Source: DASQPR01 sp035263025
Lineage (GTDB): Bacteria > Actinomycetota > Actinomycetes > Mycobacteriales > Micromonosporaceae
DNA length: 7,780 bases
NCBI GenBank assembly: GCA_035263025.1
Contig: DATFRR010000213.1
Location: forward strand, 1 to 7,780
Direction: 5' to 3'
Shown: positions 1-5,994 of the stretch, in pieces
Layout: the number at the start of each line of letters is the position of its first letter
Numbering within the stretch: position 1 is the first letter of the stretch
The notes under the pieces: model-generated
The model's database searches: none
Told to the model about the DNA's origin: nothing
Seen by the model: the letters and a program-made list of their open reading frames with translations, nothing else
Made by a program: the position numbers and the translations under genes

Positions 1-416
1 TCGACCGACTCGTCGGCGTGTCTCGACACGAAGTTCAGCGGGGTGCCATAAGGCCCAGGCATCTCGCCAAACGCGGTGATGATCGTGCGCCGCGCCCGTC
101 CGGACGGTGCCCGCCATTTCACAGCCGGAAACCATAGCCACGACGTCACGCCGACGACCAATGCGCGCGGAACCGTGCGACTACGGGTCAAGTTGCGGAT
201 GACGACCGACTCACGCGTGACGGTTACGCCCATCCGGTATCCCCGGATCGCCATCGTTGGCGCGAGTGCGGCGCTGAACACGAGCATCACGAGCGACTCC
301 GGGTACAACGCCAGGCCGGCGAGCCATCCGGCGAACGGTCCCCCGAGGAGCAGGATTGCCACCCCTGGCACCATGTTCGCGATTCGAGTGACGAGCAACG
401 GCCGCAGCAGCACCAC
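1..416 (-). CDS. Membrane protein with PH-like domain (3' end cut off)
   Basis: An open frame on the minus strand runs off the left edge of the window; 138 codons are visible from a GTG at 416. Residues about 15-35 and 39-58 are two hydrophobic helices forming a short membrane hairpin. They are followed by YRMGVTVTRESVVIRN (about 60-75) and a basic stretch ending RTIITAFGE. This layout (two helices, then a beta-rich segment beginning with a YR-G-V-V motif) matches small actinobacterial proteins with a bacterial PH domain of the bPH_6 type; that assignment is from memory of the family. The likely location is the inner membrane with the PH-like part in the cytoplasm. The start is uncertain: GTG at 416 or 413 follow an in-frame TGA with no strong Shine-Dalgarno, and ATG at 374 is also possible. 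It lies 38 bp after the DivIVA-like gene and is probably co-transcribed with it. Its specific role is unknown. Confidence 0.7.
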   Translation of the reverse strand, partial: MVLLRPLLVTRIANMVPGVAILLLGGPFAGWLAGLALYPESLVMLVFSAALAPTMAIRGYRMGVTVTRESVVIRNLTRSRTVPRALVVGVTSWLWFPAVKWRAPSGRARRTIITAFGEMPGPYGTPLNFVSRHADESV

Positions 417-454
417 AGGTACATCTTCGCGACCCCGTCAAGCAGCACCGGGGT

Positions 455-1618
455 CTACTGGCGGCGAAGGATGTCCCGCGCCTGGCGAAGTGCGTCGTCG
501 ACCTCGTCCTCGTAATAGCCGCCCGCCACCAGGTTGAAACGCTGCGGATCGAGGTCGGCGTCGCCGACCGGCCGCGGCGTGCGGCCCGACAACGTCGCGA
601 GAATGCCCTCGAAGAGGTCGTCGACCTCGGCACGGTCGTAGCCGCTGCCGAACCGCCGTGGCTGGAAGGTCCGCCGCAACTGGTCGACGCGCTGCATGTC
701 CGGCGACATCGGCGGTCCGGCCGGGGCCGGCTGGCCGAAGCCCTCCGCGGGTGGCGCGTCGGGCCGCCCGTACCCGCCCGGTGCGGCCGGACGGGGCGGC
801 GCGGTCATGCCCGGTCCGCCGAAGCCGCTCGTGTCGCGCGGCGGCAGCCCGCCGGTGTCGCGCGGCCCGGGGCCAGGCCCAGCCGGACGGCCGCCCGGTG
901 GCGGCTGCAGCGGCATCTGGGTCGTACGGTCGGCGTGCACACCGCGCTCGTTCGGCCCGTACCCGCCCTGGCCCGGCCGTTGCTCGGGTCCACCGCCGTA
1001 CATCGGCGCTCCGGGCGCAGGGCCACCGTACGTGTGTCCGCCGCCAGGCTGTTGGGCACCGTACGGCGTGCCGGGGCGGTAACCGGGCGGCGGCGGGAAC
1101 GAGCCGGGCTCGCCTCGCTCGGTCGGATCGTCGTAGCGCGGATAACCACCGGGTGGCCCGGCGGGCCGGCTCGGCAGCGGCGACATACCCGGTGCCGGCA
1201 TCCCGGCGACCGGCATGCCCGGACCCTGCATACCCGGACCATGCATACCCGGACCTTGCATGCCCTGGCCCGCCATCGGTCCTCCTGGTACCGGTGGCCG
1301 TTCGAACGGCCGGTCGATCGGAGCGCCCGGCCGCTCGCCCATCGGCATGCGCTCTGGGCCGCCGCCCTGGCCGTGATCCGGCTCCAGCTCGGCGAGCTGC
1401 CGCTCGACACGGTCGAGATGAAGGTCGACCTGCCATTCGTCGTACCCGCCGAACTTCACGCGGAACACGACGTCGTGGACTTCCTTGGCACGCACCGGCG
1501 GGTCTGCGCGCTCCCCGTTGAGGGTGGCCTCGACCCGGTCGAGGAACCTGTCGACTTCCTCGACCTTGTAGCCGCGCCGCAACGCGCGACGTCGGAATCG
1601 CTGACCCTGACTCGTCAC
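455..1618 (-). CDS. DivIVA-motif repeat protein with Pro/Gly-rich linker
   Basis: 387 residues from GTG at 1618. The start is set by a GTGA overlap with the rlmN stop and a GGAGG seven bases upstream. Four copies of a GY-x4-VD motif are visible: residues 16-23 (followed by RFLDRVEATL), 58-65, 326-333 and 367-374. This is the signature of the short DivIVA-type domain (R/F-x-GYD-x2-EVD-x-FL). The copies form two pairs, one at each end, with 42 and 41 residues between partners. Residues about 80-305 are a Pro/Gly/Met-rich, probably disordered linker with a PGM repeat near 118-145. DivIVA/Wag31 proteins bind membranes of negative curvature and organise polar growth and division in actinobacteria. 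This protein lacks the long coiled coil of true DivIVA, so it is more likely an accessory or scaffold protein; its exact function is not known to me. No membrane segment or signal peptide is visible. Confidence 0.85.
   Translation of the reverse strand: MTSQGQRFRRRALRRGYKVEEVDRFLDRVEATLNGERADPPVRAKEVHDVVFRVKFGGYDEWQVDLHLDRVERQLAELEPDHGQGGGPERMPMGERPGAPIDRPFERPPVPGGPMAGQGMQGPGMHGPGMQGPGMPVAGMPAPGMSPLPSRPAGPPGGYPRYDDPTERGEPGSFPPPPGYRPGTPYGAQQPGGGHTYGGPAPGAPMYGGGPEQRPGQGGYGPNERGVHADRTTQMPLQPPPGGRPAGPGPGPRDTGGLPPRDTSGFGGPGMTAPPRPAAPGGYGRPDAPPAEGFGQPAPAGPPMSPDMQRVDQLRRTFQPRRFGSGYDRAEVDDLFEGILATLSGRTPRPVGDADLDPQRFNLVAGGYYEDEVDDALRQARDILRRQ
1214..1273 (-). repeat. Four tandem 15-bp units coding GPGM-type pentapeptides
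   Basis: Units at 1214-1228, 1229-1243, 1244-1258 and 1259-1273 share the pattern cat(g/a)cccgga on the plus strand, with the last copy diverged. Inside the DivIVA-like gene they encode consecutive (Q/H)GPGM pentapeptides. A period of 15 keeps the reading frame, so the array can change length without breaking the gene. Confidence 0.85.
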
Positions 1619-2877
1619 GCCTCCACCTCCGCTGCGGCGAGCTGCCCGCACGCGCCGTCGATCTCCCGCCCACGGGTATCGCGAACCGTGGTGGCGACCC
1701 CTGCCGCGCGCAGCCGCCGGACGAACTCACGTTCGACCGGCTTCGGACTCGCATCCCACCGGCTCCCCGGCGTGGGGTTCAGCGGAATGAGATTCACATG
1801 CGCCAGCTGGCCGGACAATAGCGCACCAAGCAGGTCGGCGCGCCAGGGCTGGTCGTTCACATTGCGGATCATCGCGTATTCGATGGATATCCGCCGACCG
1901 GAGTGTGCCGCATACCGCCAGACCGCATCCAGCACCTCGGCCACCTTCCAGCGCTGGTTGACCGGGACCAGCTCATCGCGCAGATCATCATCGGGCGCGT
2001 GGAGCGACAGCGCAAGGGTGACTGAGAGGTCCTCAACAATCAGGCGTTCGATGGCCGGCACCAGCCCGACGGTGGACACCGTGATGTGACGCTGAGACAG
2101 GCCGAGACCCTCGGGTGCGGGCGCGGACAGCCGGCGTACGGCCTCGACGACTCGGGGGTAGTTGGCCAACGGTTCGCCCATACCCATGAAGACCACGTGC
2201 GAGAGCCGACGCGGGCTACCGGGCAGCAGTCCGCTCGCGGCTTGCGCGGCGAACCACACAACCTGGTCGACGATCTCGGCGGTGGAGAGGTTGCGCGTGA
2301 GACCGGCTTGACCGGTCGCACAGAACGGGCACCCCATGCCGCAGCCAGCCTGACTCGACACGCACACCGTGACGCGGTCCGGGTAGCCCATCAGGACGCT
2401 CTCCACGAGCGATCCGTCGTGCAGCCGCCAGAGGTTCTTCCGCGTCGCGCCGCCGTCGCAGGCCAGCTCGCGGATCGGGGTCAGGAGCCGCGGCAGCAGG
2501 GCAGCGGCGAGTTCGCCACGTTCGCTCACCGGTACGTCGGTCATCAGCTCCGGATCGCGCGCCAAGCGGCCGAAGTAATGCGTGGAAATCTGATTAGCCC
2601 GGTACGGTCGACCGCCGACCTCGGCGACCACGGCGCGCCGGGCATCCAGACCGAGGTCGGCAAGGTGCCGCGGTGGCATCGATGCGCGATGGCGAGCAGT
2701 GGCGTTCGGTTCACTGCTCCCGCGACCGATGGGCATCACGCGCAAGCTGGGTCCGTGCACGCCGTTCGACGCCGACATCGTCGGGCCGGCCGCCTCGGCT
2801 GCCGTGCGGTCGACGGGCATGATCGGTAACGCAGTCATCCCTGGTGGCGTCATCCCTTGTCGCGGTGTGTTGATCAC
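1615..2877 (-). CDS. rlmN: Dual-specificity RNA methyltransferase RlmN
   Basis: Radical SAM enzyme that methylates C2 of A2503 in 23S rRNA and of A37 in some tRNAs; it is cytoplasmic. In the longest reading (420 residues) the cluster motif CGMGCPFC gives Fe-S cysteines 179, 183 and 186. Cys172 in VCVSSQ and Cys410 in DGACGQL correspond to the two mechanistic cysteines of E. coli RlmN (C118 and C355). GMGEPLANY lies at 232-240, and the conserved VNLIPLNPTPGS block lies near 361-372. All key residues are present. The start is not settled. The longest ORF begins at GTG 2877, inside a repeat array, and residues 1-66 look unlike other RlmN proteins, which begin to match at MPPRHLADL (about 67). 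ATGs at residues 9, 14, 20, 34, 48 and 67 are alternatives, and none has a convincing Shine-Dalgarno. Its stop overlaps the start of the DivIVA-like gene. Confidence 0.96.
   Translation of the reverse strand: MINTPRQGMTPPGMTALPIMPVDRTAAEAAGPTMSASNGVHGPSLRVMPIGRGSSEPNATARHRASMPPRHLADLGLDARRAVVAEVGGRPYRANQISTHYFGRLARDPELMTDVPVSERGELAAALLPRLLTPIRELACDGGATRKNLWRLHDGSLVESVLMGYPDRVTVCVSSQAGCGMGCPFCATGQAGLTRNLSTAEIVDQVVWFAAQAASGLLPGSPRRLSHVVFMGMGEPLANYPRVVEAVRRLSAPAPEGLGLSQRHITVSTVGLVPAIERLIVEDLSVTLALSLHAPDDDLRDELVPVNQRWKVAEVLDAVWRYAAHSGRRISIEYAMIRNVNDQPWRADLLGALLSGQLAHVNLIPLNPTPGSRWDASPKPVEREFVRRLRAAGVATTVRDTRGREIDGACGQLAAAEVEA
1626..1630 (-). promoter_or_regulatory. Ribosome binding site that fixes the DivIVA-like start
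   Basis: GGAGG on the minus strand, seven bases before the GTG at 1618 and inside the last codons of rlmN. A second GGAGG at 1620-1624 is too close to serve the same start. The site favours the GTG at 1618 over any start further upstream in the frame. Confidence 0.7.
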
Positions 2878-2950
2878 GGTTCGTGATCACGGTGTGCTGA
2901 CCACGGTGTCATCGTCACCGTGTCATCGTCACCGTGTCATGGTCGCGGTC
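2858..2950. repeat. Seven-copy direct-repeat array, 14-bp period
   Basis: A core c(a/g)c(c/g)gt on the plus strand starts at 2861, 2875, 2888, 2902, 2916, 2930 and 2944, giving spacings of 14, 13, 14, 14, 14 and 14. Positions 2906-2940 are an exact 14-bp tandem (gtgtcatcgtcacc) of two and a half copies, while the other units have drifted. The array fills most of the right-hand end of rlmN's upstream region and overlaps the first codons of its longest reading frame. The period is not a multiple of three, so it is not a protein repeat. It could be an operator array or a minisatellite produced by slippage. Confidence 0.85.
2871..2889. promoter_or_regulatory. Operator-like palindrome upstream of rlmN
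   Basis: Perfect 7-bp arms TGATCAC and GTGATCA are separated by five bases (2878-2882). This is the size and shape of a site for a dimeric helix-turn-helix regulator, but I do not recognise the regulator. A second perfect inverted pair, cacggtg at 2902-2908 and caccgtg at 2916-2922, lies 12 bases further upstream of rlmN. The longest rlmN start codon (2875-2877) falls inside the first palindrome, which suggests that rlmN starts further downstream. Confidence 0.4.
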
Positions 2951-3035
2951 ATTTCGGTCTAGTCTCGCACGTCGGAGCGTCCTCGCCTTGTTCAGCGGGT
3001 CGCACGGATGCCCCGCCGACGGTCCGGATGGATGG
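2951..3035. other. Remainder of cdsA-rlmN intergenic region
   Basis: This 85-bp stretch lies between the cdsA stop and the repeat array. I see no convincing hairpin with a U-run and no clear -35/-10 pair on the minus strand. TAGACC near 2962 could be a weak -10, but it has no matching -35. Confidence 0.4.
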
Positions 3036-4574
3036 CTACGTGGCGTGCGGTGCGAGCAGCGCGAGCAGCATGTACGCGGTCGGAGCGGCGAATACCACCG
3101 AGTCCAGTCGATCCATCACGCCGCCGTGCCCGGGCAGCAGGTCGCTCATGTCCTTGATGCCCAGATCGCGCTTGATCAGCGACTCGGCGAGATCTCCCAA
3201 CACCGCCGCCGCGGATACCGCGACACCGAGCACCGCGCCATGCCAGTACGGCTGATGCAGCAAGTAGTGGACGAGGAACGCACCACCGACGCCGGTTGCC
3301 ACGAGCGAGCCGGCGAGCCCCTCCCACGACTTCTTCGGGCTGATCGAGGGCGCCATCGGGTGCTTGCCGAGGAACACTCCGGCCGCGTATCCACCGGTGT
3401 CGGACAGCACCACCATCGCGAGGATGCACAGCACTCGGAGGTCACCGTCGTGCGGGACGGCCAGCAGCACCCCGAAGAAGAGCAGGAACGGCACGTACGC
3501 GGCGATCAGGGTGGCCGCCGATACGTCGCGCGCGAACCCGGCCGGCCCGCCGGACAGCCGCCAGACGATCACCGCGAGGATCGTCACGAGCAGGCCGAGC
3601 ACCAGCGACTCCACGCCGCCGTAATAGGCCAGCGGTGCCATCACGAGGCAACCGCCGATCAGCGGTACGAGAGGCGGCCGCCCGCGCGACCTGAGCTCCG
3701 GGCTCGACACGGGGATCGCGGTCGTCTCGCCCGTCCGACCGTCCGGACCGCGGCCCCGAACGGCCGCCGCGTTGGCGGTGAACGGCGTGGCGGGCCGGCG
3801 ACGCGGCGACGCCTGGAACGCACCGACCATCTCCCACACGCCGACACATGCCGCCGCGGCGAGCACTGCGACAAACGCGGGCTTCCACAGGAAAAGCGAG
3901 CCCAGCACGATGCCGACGAGCAATAGGCCGACACCGATCGCGGCGCGCAGGTTGCGGCCCGCCCGGCCGGTCTTCGGCGGCTTGTCGCCCGCGCTGCCCG
4001 GTCCGGAGCCGCTTGGGTAGGCACTGCCCGGACCCATGCCGTAGGGACCCGGGCCCGGGCCGAGCGGCCCGGGTGGCGGGGCGCCACGATGGCCGCTGCC
4101 GTGTCCTGGTGCCATGCCCGGCCGGCCCGGTGGCATGCCCGGCCCGCCTGGTGGCATGCCCGGTCCGCCCGGCCGCCCGCCAGGGCCGGACCACCCGTAC
4201 GGGTCAGTCGACTCCGCGGGCGAGCGGCGGCCGGGTGTCAGGGCGCGCGACGCGGGCGCTCCGGGCAGTGGCCACGGGCCACCAGGTCGCGGCGGACCGC
4301 CAGCGGACCGGCCCGGCGGCGGGTACGGCGGGCGGCGGCGCCCCGCCGGACCACCCGGTGGCTCGTACGGTGACGGGTCCGGGCCGTACATCGGTTGTGG
4401 CGAGACCCCGTCGCCGTACGAGTAGCCGTAACCGTCGTCTTCGTACGCGTCGGGCGCGGCATCAGCATGCCGCGCCCGGTGGCGTCCCCGACGTACGTCG
4501 CGCTCGGCGGCCGGGTCCGACCATCCGGCCGGCGGCCTCGCCGGTCGGTCGGCCGGTGGATCGTTGTAGGCCAT
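3036..4574 (-). CDS. cdsA: Phosphatidate cytidylyltransferase (CDP-diacylglycerol synthase) with long disordered N-terminus
   Basis: Integral membrane enzyme that converts phosphatidic acid and CTP to CDP-diacylglycerol, the precursor of phosphatidylinositol, phosphatidylglycerol and cardiolipin. The protein has 512 residues. Residues 1-200 are Pro/Gly/Tyr-rich with no helices, including an acidic, tyrosine-rich patch at about 43-54. Membrane helices begin at about 211 (AAIGVGLLLVGIVLGSLF). A polar loop of about 45 residues (255-300) separates the first helices from the rest. SDTGGY lies at 391-396. The full family signature spans 465-491: KRD, then KD, then LLPGHGGVMDRLD. All catalytic-region residues are present. 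The catalytic part is of usual length for the family; the N-terminal tail is the added part, and shorter tails of this kind occur in other actinomycetes. ATG overlaps the frr stop by one base (TGATG), with GAGG four bases upstream, so translation is probably coupled to frr. Confidence 0.96.
   Translation of the reverse strand: MAYNDPPADRPARPPAGWSDPAAERDVRRGRHRARHADAAPDAYEDDGYGYSYGDGVSPQPMYGPDPSPYEPPGGPAGRRRPPYPPPGRSAGGPPRPGGPWPLPGAPASRALTPGRRSPAESTDPYGWSGPGGRPGGPGMPPGGPGMPPGRPGMAPGHGSGHRGAPPPGPLGPGPGPYGMGPGSAYPSGSGPGSAGDKPPKTGRAGRNLRAAIGVGLLLVGIVLGSLFLWKPAFVAVLAAAACVGVWEMVGAFQASPRRRPATPFTANAAAVRGRGPDGRTGETTAIPVSSPELRSRGRPPLVPLIGGCLVMAPLAYYGGVESLVLGLLVTILAVIVWRLSGGPAGFARDVSAATLIAAYVPFLLFFGVLLAVPHDGDLRVLCILAMVVLSDTGGYAAGVFLGKHPMAPSISPKKSWEGLAGSLVATGVGGAFLVHYLLHQPYWHGAVLGVAVSAAAVLGDLAESLIKRDLGIKDMSDLLPGHGGVMDRLDSVVFAAPTAYMLLALLAPHAT
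4108..4170 (-). repeat. Three tandem 21-bp units coding GGPGMPP heptapeptides
   Basis: Units at 4108-4128, 4129-4149 and 4150-4170 each carry ggcatgcccgg or a close variant. On the minus strand they encode GGPGMPP, GGPGMPP and GRPGMAP in the N-terminal tail of CdsA. The 21-bp period preserves the frame. Confidence 0.85.
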
Positions 4575-5131
4575 CAGACCTCGAGCAACTCTGCTTCCTT
4601 GTGCTTGATGATCTCGTCGAGGTGCGCAACATACTTGTGCGTCAACTCTTCGAGTTCCTTTTCCGCGCGACGGCCTTCATCCTCTCCCGACTCGCCGTCC
4701 CGGACGATGCGGTCCAGCTCCTCTTTCGCCTTGCGTCGCACGTTGCGGACCGCGACCTTCGCCTCCTCGCCCTTGTGCCGGGCCACCCGGACCATCTCCC
4801 GCCGGCGATCCTCGGTCATTTGCGGCAGGTGGATGCGCAGCTGATTGCCCTCGTTGTTGGGGTTGACACCGAGGTCGGAGTCGCGGATCGCCTTCTCCAT
4901 CGCGGCCAGCTGCCCGTTGTCGTACGGCTTGATGATCGCCATCCGGGGCTCCGGAGTCGCGATCGAGGCCATCTGGGTCAGCGGCGTCGGCGTACCGTAG
5001 TAGTCGATAATGATCTTGGAGAACATCGCGGGAGTCGCACGACCTGTTCGGATCGTCGCGAAGTCTTCCTTCGCGAACTCGACCGCTCGCTCCATCTTCT
5101 CCTCTGCCTCGAGGAGGGTGTCGTCGATCAC
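4574..5131 (-). CDS. frr: Ribosome recycling factor
   Basis: Cytoplasmic factor that works with EF-G to split the post-termination ribosome complex. It has 185 residues, the standard length. IRTGRATP at 27-34 and the YYGTPTPLTQMASI block at 44-57 are characteristic. DLGVNPNNEGNQLRIHLPQM (86-105) links the small beta domain to the long helical domain, which is rich in charged residues to the C-terminus. The start is GTG at 5131, with AGGAG seven bases upstream. It lies 78 bp after pyrH and overlaps cdsA by one base. The pyrH-frr gap shows no strong hairpin, so pyrH-frr-cdsA is probably one transcript. Confidence 0.97.
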   Translation of the reverse strand: MIDDTLLEAEEKMERAVEFAKEDFATIRTGRATPAMFSKIIIDYYGTPTPLTQMASIATPEPRMAIIKPYDNGQLAAMEKAIRDSDLGVNPNNEGNQLRIHLPQMTEDRRREMVRVARHKGEEAKVAVRNVRRKAKEELDRIVRDGESGEDEGRRAEKELEELTHKYVAHLDEIIKHKEAELLEV

Positions 5132-5138
5132 GTGCCCT

Positions 5139-5143
5139 CTCCT
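5139..5143 (-). promoter_or_regulatory. Ribosome binding site of frr
   Basis: AGGAG on the minus strand, seven bases before the GTG start at 5131. It supports this non-ATG start, which also yields the canonical RRF N-terminus. Confidence 0.7.
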
Positions 5144-5209
5144 ATCGCACTCACGTCCGTGCTCGCGCCCGGGGGGTTGCGCCGCCCGTGTCCGGTCGGC
5201 AGTGATCGC

Positions 5210-5965
5210 TCAATTCGCGGTGATCAGGGTGCCGATCTGCTCACCGCGGATGGCACGGACGAGCGTGTCCGTTCCGTCCGAACCGAAGACGAGCATGGGC
5301 AGTTTGTTGTCGCGGCAGAGCGCGAGTGCCGCGGTATCCATGACCCGAAGGCCCGCGCCGATCGCATCATCGAACGTCACCGTATCCAGCTTACGGGCGG
5401 TCGGGTCGGTACGCGGATCGGCGGTGTAGACGCCATCGACACCGTTCTTGCTCATCAGCACGATGTCGGCGTGGATCTCGAGTGCGCGCTGCGCGGCAAC
5501 GGTGTCGGTCGAGAAGTACGGCATTCCGGCGCCCGCGCCGAAGATCACCACACGACCCTTCTCGAGGTGCCGGATGGCACGTCGCGGGATGTAGGGCTCG
5601 GCCACCTGCGCCATGTTGATCGCGGTCTGCACCCGCGTCTCGATGCCGATCTTCTCGAGAAAATCCTGGAGCGCGAGGCAGTTCATCACGGTGGCCAGCA
5701 TGCCCATGTAGTCCGCGCGCGGCCGGTCCATGCCACGGCGCTGCAACTCGGCGCCCCGGAAGAAGTTTCCGCCGCCGACCACGACGGCGACCTGGACACC
5801 CTGGCGCGCGACGATCGCGATCTGCCGGGCGATCTGCTGAACCACGTCCGGATCGACACCGATCGCGCCGCCGCCGAACACCTCGCCGGACAGTTTCAGG
5901 ACCACCCGGCGCGGCCGGCCTGGGATGGTCGCTTCCGGCGCGGCCTTGGCCGCCGTACTGCTCAT
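5210..5965 (-). CDS. pyrH: UMP kinase (uridylate kinase)
   Basis: Phosphorylates UMP to UDP with ATP in pyrimidine nucleotide synthesis. It belongs to the amino-acid-kinase fold, and bacterial members are hexameric and allosterically controlled by GTP and UTP (family knowledge). It has 251 residues from ATG at 5965. VVLKLSGE (21-28) is the first phosphate-binding loop and GGGNFFRG (64-71) the second. DYMGMLATVMN (85-95) and the ALQDFLEKIGI segment that follows are typical of PyrH, as is NGVDGVYTADPR at 174-185. I prefer this start because GGGAGG lies four bases upstream. A longer frame back to GTG 6028 adds 21 residues of low similarity and has no clear ribosome site. Confidence 0.96.
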   Translation of the reverse strand: MSSTAAKAAPEATIPGRPRRVVLKLSGEVFGGGAIGVDPDVVQQIARQIAIVARQGVQVAVVVGGGNFFRGAELQRRGMDRPRADYMGMLATVMNCLALQDFLEKIGIETRVQTAINMAQVAEPYIPRRAIRHLEKGRVVIFGAGAGMPYFSTDTVAAQRALEIHADIVLMSKNGVDGVYTADPRTDPTARKLDTVTFDDAIGAGLRVMDTAALALCRDNKLPMLVFGSDGTDTLVRAIRGEQIGTLITAN

Positions 5966-5969
5966 CGCG

Positions 5970-5975
5970 CCTCCC
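5970..5975 (-). promoter_or_regulatory. Ribosome binding site deciding the pyrH start
   Basis: GGGAGG on the minus strand, four bases (CGCG) before the ATG at 5965. It decides between this start and the GTG 63 bases upstream. Confidence 0.65.
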
Positions 5976-5994
5976 GTGGTGGACGTGGTACCTA

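Noticed and set aside
438..1754. 438-codon minus-strand frame overlapping the DivIVA-like gene and the end of rlmN
   Set aside because: It is an alternative frame of the DivIVA-like gene with an Arg/Ala/Gly-rich product. The competing frame has four conserved GY-x4-VD motifs and a good ribosome site.
658..2089. Overlapping plus-strand frames of 287 and 384 codons
   Set aside because: They are antisense to the DivIVA-like gene and rlmN, with low-complexity Arg/Ala products and no recognisable domain.
2086..2829. 247-codon plus-strand frame opposite rlmN
   Set aside because: It mirrors the rlmN coding region, whose catalytic cysteines are all intact. The plus product shows no motif.
2906..2940. 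The short tandem repeat considered as a CRISPR fragment
   Set aside because: The units are 14 bp, directly abutting and without spacers, and no cas gene is present.
2934..3926. 330-codon plus-strand frame opposite cdsA
   Set aside because: It is rich in His/Arg/Gln as expected from the reverse complement of hydrophobic membrane codons, and has no ribosome site.
5132..5209. pyrH-frr gap examined for a terminator or promoter
   Set aside because: Only short G/C runs and the frr ribosome site are seen; no stem of convincing length or promoter pair.
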